From NCBI GenBank assembly GCA_905250075.1, contig CAJNOP010000286.1, forward strand, positions 139,951 to 203,950: a DNA stretch of 64,000 nucleotides, in the 5' to 3' direction. The position numbers and the translations under genes were made by a program. The notes beneath the pieces were generated by a model. That model searched no databases. It worked only from the letters and a program-made list of their open reading frames with translations, and was not told the DNA's origin. The stretch is from Rotaria sp. Silwood1 (Eukaryota > Rotifera > Eurotatoria > Philodinida > Philodinidae). Below, in pieces: positions 1 to 12,053 of the stretch (position 1 is its first letter; every line of letters starts with the position of its first letter).

Positions 1-227
1 ATGAAACTTTTGCTGATGATGGTAGGACTAGAAGATTCCTACCTTCTATGTTCATGAAGATATACGTAGCTCACAAAAAGTGAAATTCTGTAACGGTTGA
101 CCAACTCGATGTGTATCTTCTTTCCACCGATTTGGTTTTAGTCATATACCTATGCCTCTTGAATATTTTTAGGATTATTTCGTAAGCGTAACAAAATTAT
201 TTTTAATATTGCTCTTAGTCCATTACG
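1..227. other. 5' flank of the TTC38-like gene
   Basis: AT-rich non-coding sequence upstream of the first ATG at 228. I see no TATA box or other named promoter element, and no partial gene running in from the left edge. Confidence 0.4.
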
Positions 228-1672
228 ATGCCATTTCGAGATCAATGGCGTGATGTGCAAACTCTACGTCATGATGGAATACCAATCGATACCAACAACA
301 ATGAAACAGCCAAATTGTTTGATGCAGCACTAACCCAATACATAGGCAGGTAAAAATATTACGGATTTATTCTGTTTAGACGACTTCTTTCGTAAGGTAC
401 AATGACCAACAAATGAATGGCCTCAAAATGACTCTCACTCGTCTTCTGTCATCCGATCCAACTTGTATTACAAGTCGAATTTTGAATGCTGCTCTCCATT
501 TACCTTCTCTTGTATGTCCATCATCCTTGCTTCATTCCAAGATTGCTCAAACTTTGGGCGATATTACCTCTTCCAGCACCTATATCAAACTTCATACACA
601 AGCTCTTCTTCATTGGTCACTTGGCTATTTATCGCTTGCAGCTGATACTTGGGAAACTCTACTTCTTAGTTATCCGTTCGATATTATGGCCATTAGATTT
701 GTTTCTGACATATATATCTATCTCGGAAATCGAAATATGCTTCGAGATTCGATAGCTCGCGTTTTACCTATTTGGAAATCATCGTCATCCAATCGTCCAC
801 TAAAATCCTATTTGCATGGTATGCATGCATTCGGTTTGGGTGAAATGAACATGATCGAATATGCTGAGAAAGAAGCTCGACTAGGATTGGAACTCAACGA
901 ACATGATGCATGGGCAACTCATGCGTTGGTTCATGCCATGGAATATACGGGTCGAACATCAAATGGCATTGAGTTTTTAGAAAAAACGCAACAACATTGG
1001 CGAAAGATCGATATGGTTGAATCACATCTGGATTGGCATTGGGCGTTGTACGCTTTAGATGAAGATAACTGGGAAAAAGCGACAGAAATTCTTGAAAATT
1101 ATCTTGTAAAATGGACAGATAAAGCAATAAGTACATTGAACTATGTCGACGCTGCGTCATTAATCTATCGACTCAAATTAACTAAACATCCTTGTTCATC
1201 GAAATTGTTTTCTGTATTAAAAAACTTTCTGCATGATCATCTTAATGATCATCGGCTATTGTTTACAGATTTCCATCACTATTTCGTTTTGGAGAATTTT
1301 GTTGATATTCATACGAAAACTAATTTTATTCGTTCACTTAAAGAAACATTCGAATCATCTGATTCAGACTATGGTAAAGTATATCATCGAATTGGTAAAC
1401 ATATTTTTGCTGCTATCGATCGTTTCGATGAGGGTGCTTATGCTCAAGTGGTAGACATTCTATACCCAATTCGAAATCAATTTTTTACCATTGATGGATC
1501 AATTGCTCAACAAGATGTGTTCAACTTATTACTGATCCATTCGGCTGTATATTCAACTGAGAATCGACATCAACAATTAGCCAAACAATTGATTAATGAA
1601 CGATGCCAAATGCGAGGGCCAAATAAGTCAAAAATGATGGAAAATTATGCGAATGCCATTCGAGAAGATTGA
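228..1672 (+). CDS. TTC38: Tetratricopeptide repeat protein 38 (TTC38)-like, two exons
   Basis: Join 228..349 and 397..1672 gives 465 aa, close to the roughly 470 aa of animal TTC38. The 47-bp intron (350-396) has a GT donor and an AG acceptor; the junction codon AG|G restores frame. Exon 1 encodes an N-terminus with the family-typical KLFDAALTQY just before the splice, and the reading runs on as YNDQQMNGLK. The TPR region carries HGMHAFGLGE, DAWATHALVHAMEY and the diagnostic SHLDWHWALYALD; the C-terminus has QQDVFNLLLIHSA. Without exon 1 the frame would begin only at the internal Met at 413, so 228 is the better start. Family knowledge: cytosolic TPR protein of poorly known function. It ends convergently with the GPCR gene. 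Identification is strong; the biochemical role is not known. Confidence 0.93.
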
Positions 1673-2708
1673 TTTTTATATCGAATTTTGATATTTTTCA
1701 ATATGTAAATGTTTTGTCGATCAGAATAAAATGTAACACTTGAGCTTTTCTTCGAAAAAAAAACAAAGTTGCGATATTGAATCATTCTTTTATGATGTGA
1801 AATGAGAGATATTTATTCAAAAATATTACTTGAAAGAAATAATCTTTTTTTGTTGTATATTAATTTCTTACATATCACCGGTGAGCAGCGTGTAGGTCTT
1901 GATTTAAGTCTTCAGTTCAACTACAACTACACTCACATCCACACTTTTAACCATATAAAATGACGTTGTGAAGGTAGACAGTGTAACTGAATAACAAAGT
2001 TTATGAGTATAAAACGATGACTGATCAAAATGGGTGGGGGTGTCGGTGTGGCGTCTGGAGAAAACACGCACACCCTCTTTACAGATAAGAGTTGTTTTTG
2101 TCTTGCCAGCCAAGTATACATAAAAAAAGAAATCTTGTCCGATGTTCAAAACCAATAATCTGGAAAGAATACATTCAAGAGTATTGATTAGTATTATGAT
2201 GTGTCATGTAATAATTATATAAATTAAATTAGATTACAAATAAACAATTATAGAAAGGAACGTTTTTAGAAAGAATTTTTCTCTTATATAACTATTTCTC
2301 CAACTCACATTATAAAAGAAAACAGCGAGGTAACATGTTCATCAAAATATAGAATAAATAGATATAATTGATTTTCTTAATGAATGTGTCTGACTACGGA
2401 CATAATATATTTCTTAATTGTTTGATTTGAGATATATTTTTAGCATTTTTTTTGTATATAGCAATGTAAGATAACTGATAAGAATTTAAAGAAAAAATAC
2501 TCAGTCAATCCTGTTGCATATAAAATTATATGAATCGAAATCACGTTTATTTAGTTGTGTGAAAAACTAAATAGGATAATGTGAGTATTAAGCATTGGGT
2601 CTAATCGAAGATTTACATTAAGCAAGAAAAATCTCTATTAAAATTTAATCAGTCATTCGTATTTCAAAAACTAAACGTTTGTTCAATTTGATTGACTGAT
2701 CCTGGCAA
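1673..2708. other. Convergent intergenic region
   Basis: Separates the 3' ends of the TTC38-like gene and the GPCR gene. AATAAA occurs at about 1725 and would serve the upstream gene. A C-rich tract lies at about 1920-1945 and a G/C telomere-like pair at 2031-2078; the rest is AT-rich with no gene seen. Confidence 0.5.
2031..2078. repeat. Telomere-like G-arm/C-arm pair (short, degenerate)
   Basis: A G-rich stretch (GGGTGGGGGTGTCGGTGTGG) is followed after about 14 bp by a C-rich stretch (ACGCACACCCTC). The order is G then C. Another C-rich tract lies 90 bp to the left. Confidence 0.6.
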
Positions 2709-3698
2709 TCATTTTACTGTTGAGTTTGTCTTCATTACAACTTGTTCTCTTGCCATAATTCCAATACGATTACTTGCATGATTTTGACGATAACAAAATA
2801 GAACAAGTCGTCGAAAATCTTTACGATAAGATGAAGCTGAGATAAGATACACATAGAAGTTCGATGCATAACTAACGTATAAAATAATATTTGCTATAGT
2901 ATAGACTAATTGTTCTTGCGATAAACGATAATCTGATTTAACTATTGATGATGTTACAACTTGATAGATATTTATTATCGCAAATGGTATTATTGGAATC
3001 ATAACTACAATAGTTTGTAAGAGTACCATTGAAGTTAAACCTCGTTGAAATGAACAACGTCGTTGGGTGCTATGTAACTTAGTTACATTACAATATGTTA
3101 GCCAACCGAATATAGCCAATATTGTACCAGGTAATATACTGAGAATAACAGGTCGATATATATAACTTACATAGATAAGCAGACCAGAATTAATAATAGA
3201 GCATGTGTGAGTAATTTTACCTGTGCCAGTTCGTACTTCAATTATTGTATAGAAAAGTAGAAGTGGTAGATGACCTATGGCAATCACGAGAACAGCTATG
3301 AAAATAATGATTTTTGCTGTGCTCAATTTACTTCTATTTCGCCATGTCACTCCTCGACATGATACAAAAAATCTGTCGATAGAAGCAAAACATAAGCATA
3401 CAAAAGAGATTGTGGCTGCAGAATAGGAAATATAATAACGACACTTACACCAAATAATACTGGTCGATGTGGCATCTATATTAAAACTAAAGGATAATAT
3501 TTTTGGAAGAAGACCTTCTGATAGTGTAATTATATTAAAAATTGATGAGACAAGCAAAAGAAATGAAGATGAATTGGATCGAGTTGAAAATAAAATATAA
3601 ATATTGATTACATTTCCAATAATACCAAAAGTACATATGGAGAGACCAGCATAGATACTGAACTGGCTGCTTATGAATAAAAACAGTGTTGAAGACAT
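2709..3698 (-). CDS. Class-A (rhodopsin-like) G-protein-coupled receptor, divergent
   Basis: A single exon of 329 aa with seven hydrophobic segments. TM1 has GNVINIYILF, carrying the conserved TM1 Asn. A Cys at the top of TM3 (WCKCRYY) and one in the second extracellular loop (THTCSI) can form the usual disulfide. The DRY motif is present as SIDRFF. TM7 reads YASNFYVYLI, a divergent NPxxY, followed by a basic amphipathic stretch (SYRKDFRRL) like helix 8. The CWxP toggle of TM6 and the TM2 Asp are missing. It resembles the large orphan or FMRFamide-like receptor sets of bdelloids; the ligand is unknown. It would act in the plasma membrane. The ATG at 3698 directly precedes TM1, leaving a short extracellular N-terminus. 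No disabling change is seen. Confidence 0.85.
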   Translation of the reverse strand: MSSTLFLFISSQFSIYAGLSICTFGIIGNVINIYILFSTRSNSSSFLLLVSSIFNIITLSEGLLPKILSFSFNIDATSTSIIWCKCRYYISYSAATISFVCLCFASIDRFFVSCRGVTWRNRSKLSTAKIIIFIAVLVIAIGHLPLLLFYTIIEVRTGTGKITHTCSIINSGLLIYVSYIYRPVILSILPGTILAIFGWLTYCNVTKLHSTQRRCSFQRGLTSMVLLQTIVVMIPIIPFAIINIYQVVTSSIVKSDYRLSQEQLVYTIANIILYVSYASNFYVYLISASSYRKDFRRLVLFCYRQNHASNRIGIMAREQVVMKTNSTVK

Positions 3699-6634
3699 TA
3701 TATTTTCAAGAATAAATGTGTTTCTGTGCTTTACATATTAATATATTAATGCCCTAGATATCGAACAAAATATCTGGTATGACAATTGAAAACCTAGTTT
3801 GCTTTACATAATGCGCTATAGTGTCATTCTGTCAAAAAAACATCCAATTTAACAAAATTACCTGATGTTACATCTAGTAATGTTAAAACAGCAAAACTGA
3901 TATACATATACAAAGGTGTTGACAGAATCATAATGATAAATATCGAATATTTTTGAGGAAAATGTTAATTTGTTTCAATATTTCAATGTAATTTCAAATG
4001 ACCAAATCAAATACATGCCTCAGGGAAAGTAAAACTTTACCACAATTCGTTTTTAATTCAGCGCGAACCTACAAAATAATTTTCTTTAGTATAAAAATAA
4101 ATTTTAATTTTCGTTTGTAGCAATAAAACAGCAAAACTTGATTTTTTAAGTTAGACAGAATACTCATTTTGAGTAATTCAAAGTGTTATCTTAGCACTAA
4201 TATTGACATAGGAACATGAATTTCGAAAGTATTTTTTATGAGCAAGTCAATCAATATTTTACATTTTTGGACTATAAAATCTTCAGAAAAGACAGGAATC
4301 ATTCTACAAAAGAGAATAGATAAGCTACAAAATTCTTCATTATTTTTGCTTGGAACATAATTTGATAACGAAAATACTACTCAAGAAGTATATACTTATA
4401 AATCCTTTCCTTTTTTTTTAATCGAAGCTTGTTAAAATAAACTATATATATTTCAATTGAATATACTGACGAACTTTGCAGCTTCTTAGATTTAACTCAA
4501 TCTAAATTAAAGTTAAGCACAGCTTAATATATATCACAGTTGACGTAAAAGTGCAATTGGCTCTGACATGCGCAAAATAATTGAAAAACATTCTCTTAGA
4601 AAAAAAAATTATAATTGGAATAAAGCTTTACAAACAAGGTGAGTTAATTCATTTAGACTAGAGTTAATAAAATAAGAGTCACATTAAACACTACAAATAA
4701 AAAGTTTTTAATGTTTTCTTTGAATTTTGTGCTTGTATCTCTCTTATCAAAAGACCTGGCCCAAAATTTACCAAAAATGATTATTTATCGTGTATAATCG
4801 TTTATATTAATTAGACAACACATTGAGCTTTCAATGACATTAACGCTGATAATCATTCATCATACTATTACATCATAATCAAAAGATATATATTTGGTGA
4901 AATACATTAATTCTTTTAACCACCGATCCATATCAACCCTCTGCATGTTAGAAACGATACTTGACAAACAATTTTTTTTCAAAAACTGCATCAATCGTTC
5001 AATACGCCTGTCTCCATTAAAAAAAAAATTCATTTAATTATTTATATAATTTAAGAAAACAAGTCACATACATACCACGTATCGCATTATTATCATACTA
5101 AATAAAAATAGTCAAATATTGTTATCGATGATTAAAATTTCTCATCTATAAATCGATAATATTATCTAAGCATTCCCTAATCAAGGAAAACTAAAATTGT
5201 AACTAACATACTGTTTATTGAAAAGTTTATATTACTATGCTTAGCTTTGCTTCAAATTCAACTGTACCTGATACATATACATGTCGACACTATATCAGTT
5301 ATTCAAAAAAAATTTGCATGTAATTGTATACATTGAATAGAGATCAGCACAAGTTAGGATCGTCATATGAATTCAGCTGCTTCACCGTGAATCATTTTGA
5401 AGTGATGAAACAGTGAACCAATGAGCTACCCACACTAAAAGTTTAAGATTCAAATAAGAGTAACGGAGAATCTGGAAATGACAGGATTAATTACAAGTTT
5501 AATTGAAAAAATAAATTGTGCTGCATCCATTAATATTTAGATTTAAAAGTTAACAGATATAACTCACCTGTCGATCCATTAATATTTCTTTTGAAAGAAG
5601 TCTATAAGAAAAACTATACTTCTCATCTGTTACGATAGATAATAGAAATTGCTGTCGCATCCACACACCCATCCCTACAAACACAACCAGATGCATCCAC
5701 ATCCACAGGCACATCCTATACAAATATCCTATTCAGTAGAATTTTCATTTCTCTAGTCATCAAAAAAGTAAATATATTTCTCCAGAGGAGCTATCAAGAC
5801 CTAAACAACTATAATATAGAACAATAAAACTAAGATTTTAGTCAGTATTCCTCCATTTCAAAACAATTTCATCTGATCTGTCGAATAATAGAACAGCAAG
5901 TTCATATTGGTTACCGGATGAGTTGTCGAAGAAAATAGGTATGTACACTATATATCACATCCCAGCTTCATGTACAATCAAAAAAATTCAGCTACAATCA
6001 TAGTATGTTATTCTTCACCGACATAAGGTAATACTGATTGTGAATTCAACTGCATCATCGAGAGACAGGAAAATCTTTTCGTTTCTACTAAGATGCCAAT
6101 TTCTACTCCTTTCTCCTAAACTTGAAGCTTTCTCTACCTCTTCCTTTAATAAATGATCTAGGAAACTGGTGATCGTGCTCTATCGCCTTACATATTACAT
6201 TTCATGACTGCCATAAAATCCAAAATTCAGAGAATACACTTAGCAGTTTTCATCTGCAATCTAACTCAAACTTGAAAGAGAATATTTCACTTCACGTCTT
6301 TAAAACCATAATGGGATGTAATCAGCTACCATTTAGTTTATCCTCTTGTCATCAGGGCTCTATATCTAATATGTAACAGCATTATCGAGAATCGACGATC
6401 CACTTTTTCTCAGCAAACAACACAAATAAACACAGAAATAAATGCAATCATTCTGATTGTGTTAAACTTTTATCTTTCTTGAATGTGCTGAAGAAACCAG
6501 TCTATTCTTCTGATGTTCCATTCGATATCTCTGCTATAGTATTACCAAAAAAAAATACAAAATCAGAGATTTTGTTCCTTCTTTTATTCTCTTCTCATCA
6601 TTAGGAAGCAACGTTCCTGATTTTTTTCACACAG
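3699..6634. other. Gene-poor AT-rich region
   Basis: No reading frame with protein-like character was recognised. A C-rich telomere-like tract without a G partner lies at about 5659-5712. It contains GATGCATCCACATCC, which is repeated at 6869-6883 inside the pair described below. Confidence 0.45.
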
Positions 6635-6828
6635 ACATTTACCACGCTTGATCTTTAGTATAAACAAATCGGCAATCTCAGAGCACAATATATCGCTGAT
6701 GCCTTACGGCAAAATACGGTAAGCCTCATTCTTTCTACATCTATCTCTAGAATAGGTTCCCTTTTTTCCGTACACACACTCATCACACTTGAGCTACAGT
6801 ACAATCGAATGGGACGCGAACTCTTGAG
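6635..6828 (+). pseudogene. NLR-type leucine-rich-repeat exon relic
   Basis: 6635-6718 is exactly 84 bp (28 codons). It is bounded by an AG acceptor (TTTTTTCACACAG) and a GT donor, which is the typical one-repeat LRR exon of NLRC3-like genes. It reads LDL-stop-YKQIGNLRAQYIADALRQNT, with a TAG where Ser or another LRR residue is expected. A second partial repeat (TLITLELQYNRMG) follows from about 6772, has lost its acceptor AG, and breaks off at about 6827 where the telomere-like pair starts. I see no other exons around it, so this is a truncated, non-functional fragment. Confidence 0.6.
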
Positions 6829-6886
6829 GATGTGCGTGTGGGTGTGAATTTACTTGAGAAGGCAACCAAGATGCATCCACATCCAA
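6827..6886. repeat. Telomere-like G-arm/C-arm pair
   Basis: Left arm GATGTGCGTGTGGGTGTG, spacer of about 25 bp (AATTTACTTGAGAAGGC), right arm ATGCATCCACATCC. It begins exactly where the LRR gene fragment ends. Confidence 0.6.
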
Positions 6887-7448
6887 ATATCATTGAATTT
6901 CAAGTCTTTCTCTACTCCAAAGAGGACTCAGTAGGGTCTAGTCCGTACCATTCAAGATAGAAACCTTGCGAAGCCTCTCATTAGTCCAAACAAAGCTATG
7001 TCTTTTACAGGCAAAAGGGGACAAAATATTTGCTAAAATCTGATGGATTAAAATGAACAAGATGCTAGACAATTAGATTTGAACTAGGATTTTCTCCAAT
7101 AGTGTCAAAAGAAAGAGTATTGGTCTCTGAACTAAATATCTGGTGTCAAGAATTCTTTTCTCAGTGGATCAAACAAAACCATGCTGAATCTTTCTTGAAA
7201 TAGAAAGAAACTTGAGAATCGACGATAATTTTCTAACACAATATGATCAATTCATGCTAATATAACGAAATTGATTGATAACTATTCATCTGATTTATAA
7301 ATCTTAAACTTAAGTAATAATACTTACTTTTAAATTAAAGAAAATGATTCATCCGTGTAACAGACTATGAGCAACTTCAATCGATTCAATCAGTACCCTT
7401 ATATAATGTATAAATAAAACAAACTACAAAGTCATATGAACCTTTTTT
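6887..7448. other. Non-coding region
   Basis: AT-rich; no gene, RNA or clear repeat recognised. Confidence 0.4.
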
Positions 7449-7850
7449 GGGTGTGGGTGTGGGTGTGAGTGTGGGTGTGGATTCTCCATTCATCTAGTCT
7501 TACACCCACCCTCATCCACACCCCACACCCCACACCCACACCCACACCCACACCCACACCCACACCCCACACCCACCCACACCCACACCCACACCCACCN
7601 NNNNNNNNNNNNNNNNNNNNNNNNNNNNNNNNNNNNNNNNNNNNNNNNNNNNNNNNNNNNNNNNNNNNNNNNNNNNNNNNNNNNNNNNNNNNNNNNNNNC
7701 ACCCACACCCACACCCACCCACACCCACCCACACCCACACCCACACTCACCCACACCAACACCCGCACCCACACCCGCACCCACACCCACGCACCCACCC
7801 ACACCCACACCCCACACTCACACCCATACCCACACCCACACCCAACCAAA
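7449..7850. repeat. Long telomere-like inverted pair containing an assembly gap
   Basis: The G-arm 7449-7480 consists of GGGTGT units. A spacer of about 20 bp is followed by a C-arm of CCCACA units from about 7503 to 7850, interrupted by 100 N. Flanking units on both sides of the gap are the same, so the true array length is unknown. This is the longest C-arm in the window. Apparent open frames across it are simple-repeat artefacts. Confidence 0.9.
7600..7699. other. Assembly gap (100 N)
   Basis: One hundred N within the CCCACA array; a placeholder-length scaffold gap caused by the repeat. Confidence 0.98.
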
Positions 7851-8170
7851 TCTCAACCTCCAAATCCAAATCCAAATCCCAAACCCAAATCCTACCCCAA
7901 TCCCAACCTGCTATACACCAAATCTCAAATCCAAATCTAAGATCCAACTTCAACTCCAGATCCCAAAACCCAAATCTATACCAAATCCAATCCATTTCAT
8001 ATTAATTTATAAGACTTGGGATTCTTTTCTACCTTCTGGGACTTTATTTTACAAAGCCTCGTCATATTTGGGTAATTTAAGACCAAACCAAAACCCAAAT
8101 CCAAATCCAAATCGCAGTCTAGAACAAACCCAAATCTGTTTGTACCAAATCCCAAGGCTTTGGGTTTGTT
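7851..8170. repeat. CCAAAT-type degenerate hexamer array
   Basis: Many AAATCC / CCAAAT / CCCAAA units run directly on from the CCCACA array (7845-8000), with more at 8085-8165. The array could be a diverged continuation of the telomere-like repeat or a separate simple repeat. No coding content. Confidence 0.6.
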
Positions 8171-8180
8171 GCACCCCTAT

Positions 8181-8610
8181 CCGCTAGCTTATTGCTACGG
8201 AGATAGTGCACTTTTACAGTATTTTTAAATAAATGCCGTGGTCCCCCTCAGGAATACAGAAAAACTGATTTTCGAATTTCGACTTGAAACTTTGGATAAA
8301 GACAGACCTTAATGAGAATAGTTTGCTGTGAATATTTCAGATTTTTTCGCCCTTTCTATCCTAGGATACAGTTATGACTAACTTGTCTATATAAACTGGC
8401 AGATTTGATGTTCTTATTTTAGGATAGAAGTAGATGAAAAAAATCTTAGAAACGTTCAGAATAAACTATTCTGATTAAGGTCTGTCTCTATCCAAAGTTT
8501 CAAGTCGAAATTCAAAAATCATATTTTCTGATATCCCTGAGGGGGACCACGGCATTCATTTTTAAAGAATACTGTAAAAGTACACTATCTCCGTAGCAAT
8601 AGGCTAGCGG
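8181..8610. mobile_element. Foldback (long inverted-repeat) element, 430 bp
   Basis: Arms of nearly 200 bp (about 8181-8375 and 8420-8610) are close reverse complements around a short AT-rich loop. Termini are CCGCTAGC at 8181 and GCTAGCGG at 8610. Matching blocks include ATTGCTACGGAGATAGTG, GCCGTGGTCCCCCTCAG and AGACAGACCTTAAT. No coding capacity, so it is a MITE/foldback-type non-autonomous element. A fragment with the CTGAGGGGGACC block recurs at about 9543. Confidence 0.8.
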
Positions 8611-9702
8611 CCCGAACTTTTTTCAGGGTATTCATAACTCATTTGGATCTACATAATGCACATAGTCTCGGCTCAAAAGCGATTGGACAGTTGAGACCTT
8701 TCCTTCGTCAGCTCTATATAGATCTACGGCTCTGAATATTCTACCACAAATCTGTGGATTGGTGATGACTCATTGCTACAATGTTCCGCTGCATTGATAG
8801 ATTTTAGCTCAAATTATCGATTCCAAACTGAAAAAAAGAATTTTCTACTTGGTAGACGTTTTCAGTGAGAACTTAGGATCTCCGCTATCTCACACCAAAA
8901 TTTTACTAATGATATCTGCATCTCTGAGGTTTCGAATGACGGGTTGTGCGAAAGTGAATGTCGAAAAATGATCGAGATGTGATCTTCGTAAGGCGATGGC
9001 GATGTGCAAGTGATACCTTTAGCAAACGTCAACCAATTGAGGACGTGGTGGTGTTTGCGATCAGGGTTCAATGAGGCCGGCATTCCCGTAAATGATCAAC
9101 TCGAAATGATGGAATATAATAGCACTTTAGGGGGGCATCTACTTTTGTCCACAGCTCTATATAATTCCATCTCCGACCTACCTATAAAAAGTTTCAGATA
9201 AATTTGGTGGGTTAATCAAATAGTCAACCTTGGGCTAATGCATTAAATAATGCATATTTCATAAAAATTGGTTACGAAAATGTTTTCTAATGGATGTGTC
9301 GTTAGAAAAGGAATTTTTGATGAATTCAAGTCCATTTTGAACTCGATGAAACGAATCTGGTCGTATTTCAGTTAAATTTTCTACAAAATCTAGTTTTTAA
9401 TGGTGCTAGGGAATGATTCCAATCTTTCTTATTATTTGAGTACTTTTGAAAACAAATGGGATATTTGTAATCAGTACACTTGGTACTATTGAATTTTAAA
9501 TATCTGTAATAGAGCAGTGAAAAAAAAATGTATTTTAGATACCTGAGGGGGACCCCATATGTGAAAAGTTGGATTGTGACAAAGGAAAAAAATAAAATTA
9601 CGAAAAATATTCAGGATTCAATGCTGACTCTCAATGGAATAAAATTAGGTTCAAATTTTTCGGAGCCTTCGATTCGTAATTCGACACAACTTTTCATATA
9701 TT
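8611..9702. other. Non-coding region with a relic repeat block
   Basis: No gene recognised. A solitary CTGAGGGGGACC at about 9543 matches the internal block of the 8181-8610 foldback element and suggests an older decayed copy. Confidence 0.4.
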
Positions 9703-10140
9703 AAAATATGATTAATGTCTGATAATAAACTAATAAATCAATAACCATCAACTACCTACTTTACTTTATCTCATTTTATTACATCTTACTTGCTCGGTAA
9801 AGTCAGAGATACTTCACTTTACTTTACTTTTCGAATAAAGTAGATCTACTTTACCGAACAAGTAAGATATAATATAATAAGATAAAGTACAGTAGGTAGT
9901 TGATGGCTATTGCTTTATTAGTTTATTATCAGACATTAATCACAATTCTAAAATGTCAATAACCATCAACTACATACTGTACTTTATCTTATTTTATTAT
10001 ATTTTACTTGTTCGGTAAAGTAAGAGATACTTCATTTTACTTTACTTTACTTTACTTTACTTTACTTTTTGGATAAAGTGTATCTCCTTTACTTTACCGA
10101 GTAAAGTAAAGTAAAATGCTTTACTCCCATGGAGTAAAAT
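9703..10140. repeat. Inverted repeat of TTTACTTTA-rich units with a third partial arm
   Basis: About 9703-9830 and 9838-9953 are reverse complements (ATTAATGTCTGATAATAAAC, AACCATCAACTACCTACT, CTTACTTGCTCGGTAAAG). A third copy of the left arm, in direct orientation, runs about 9955-10040 and passes into (TTTAC)n. This looks like a foldback element plus a partial duplication. No coding content. Confidence 0.65.
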
Positions 10141-12045
10141 ATTGAGGGAAACAGACTGCGTAACGCGTTTCCGAGGTTGTAGCATGCGTTTCGCAACGTT
10201 TTTGCAATATAGGACGCGTTTCGCAGCATTCTTACTTACATAAAATGCGTTTTGCCACAGTCGTTTTTGAAACGATCCGAAACGCTTTTTTCAAGAATGC
10301 GTTTCGAGGCGTTTCCGAATTAAAATGCTGTCGAACGCACTTTGGTCGACAGGCGACGCGTTCCACAGATACAAATTGGGGGAAACGTAAAACGCGTTTC
10401 TTTTTCAAATGTGTGTTGCATTGTTTTTGCTTGGAATGATGCAAAATATATCCATTCTGCATACAGAATCTTGCAAAAATTCACCAACACAAAGCATAGG
10501 AGTTAAGCAAAGTAAATTCTTTAAAATTACTTTGGAAATGATATGAAATAGCACTTGAAAGTTTTGCTCCTTGCACTATTTTTGTACGTGAAAATCATGA
10601 CCCAGGATTTTATGAAGGCAAGACTAAAATCAAAGTCTTGGAAATTTTTAGGCTGCTAGGCTGTTATCAAGACCTAATTCGAAGTTAGACTAATGTAAAA
10701 CATCAAAGTGTAACAAAAAATATATTCTTCTTACTTAAAAACTCATTTCACCACGTTTTTATTGAAAGAAAACGTGTTTCGTAAGGTTTACTTAAGAATT
10801 GTTTTCGACTTGTCCACAGAGGGAGATGATTCCGTCACGCTCGTTTGTAATGAATGAAAAGTTACAGACAAATTTGCAGTGTCTTACTTTGACAAGCACA
10901 ATTTTTTGTCCAAGATTGCAAATGCATTGGATTCTAGAGATCGAATCATTTGTATGACTTAAAACAAATAAAGCGTGACGGAATCACCTTTTACGTGAAC
11001 AGGTCGTTTTAAATATTGAGCATTTCGAAGAGATTTAGTAAAGACTGATACTAATATAATTAGTACAGTAACTCTCTTTGGTTATTTGTGAACAAAAGAA
11101 TTATCGTGTTATCTATAATTTGAATAAATATTAGTTTGAGTTCATACTCGAACTAATTGATAATAACTAATGATACTGTGTACAATACTAGTAGACATGA
11201 TTTTAGTTTGTACATTGTTGAAGTAAGAGTGACTTTTTAATAAAAGAGATTCGATTTACAAAAGAAAACTCCTTTTATTTATTGATGTAATTGAATAAAA
11301 CGATGACGGATTTACATTTACAAAAATCTATTAATCAAGAAAATAAATAAAAGATTAAATTTTAAATTTTTTAAAATTTATATATAAGAAATTTAATTTT
11401 TTATATATTAAATATAGTGTAAATCGATTAAATTCGTTTCTATTGTGTATCCAAATTTAAATCTGAAAGAGTTTAAATAAAAAATGTATCAAGAAAAGAC
11501 CACACTCGTAATTGGACATAGGCACCAAAGAAATGATAAATTTTAATTCAGTGGAATGGAAACTGAAAATCTAATTTAGTAAGTTTACGCGAGAATCTAA
11601 ATGACAGTAGAATAAACACTTATATCATTAGATTATTTTAGTTGAACGGTTTGTATACATGTCTTATACTCCTATGTTCTCGTGTTCGAATCCATGTCTT
11701 GACTGCATCAAAATTCATGTAAGTTATAGTTCTAAAGGCCTATGAAAAAAATGTAAGCGAATACATAAATTGTACCTGCAATTCAAGATCTATGAAGTCA
11801 TTGACGATTTTCAATTTTTTTTTCCATCTAGAATTTACGACACCACAGTTTGAGAAACGCTGCGAAATTTTTCACAAAAACAATCCTTACACAGCGTTTG
11901 TTTTAGCAGATGTGAAACGCGTCAAACCGGTCAGCATTAACGCGTTTTGCAGCTATGGAAAAATGCGTTTTCAGAACGCGTTTTTTTCGCAGAAATTTAC
12001 ACCATGGGCTTTACTTTACTTTATTAAAGGAAAATAAAGTTAAAG
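10085..12045. mobile_element. Candidate element bounded by inverted TAAAGTAA / GCGTTTC ends
   Basis: The left end (10085-10440) carries TTTAC units, a CCATGG, then many copies of GCGTTTC / AACGCG. The right end (about 11850-12045) carries the same motifs in reverse order: AACGCG copies, ACACCATGGG, then TTTACTTTATT units. The 1.4 kb between shows no transposase-like frame. This is consistent with a large, decayed non-autonomous element, but the ends are degenerate and an accidental arrangement of two repeat clusters is possible. Confidence 0.4.
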
Positions 12046-12053
12046 TACCACTC

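Noticed and set aside
7432-8005. Long open frames rich in Cys/Gly/Val/Trp or Pro/Thr/His over the telomere-like arrays (also at 19.6-20.0, 23.5-24.0, 37.2-37.6 and 47.7-48.2 kb)
   Set aside because: They are translations of CCCACA/TGTGGG hexamers, open in several frames at once, with no start context or domain.
11640-11715. Second tRNA-like tract with GTGTTCGAATCC
   Set aside because: Only the T-loop-like word is convincing; no other arms pair.
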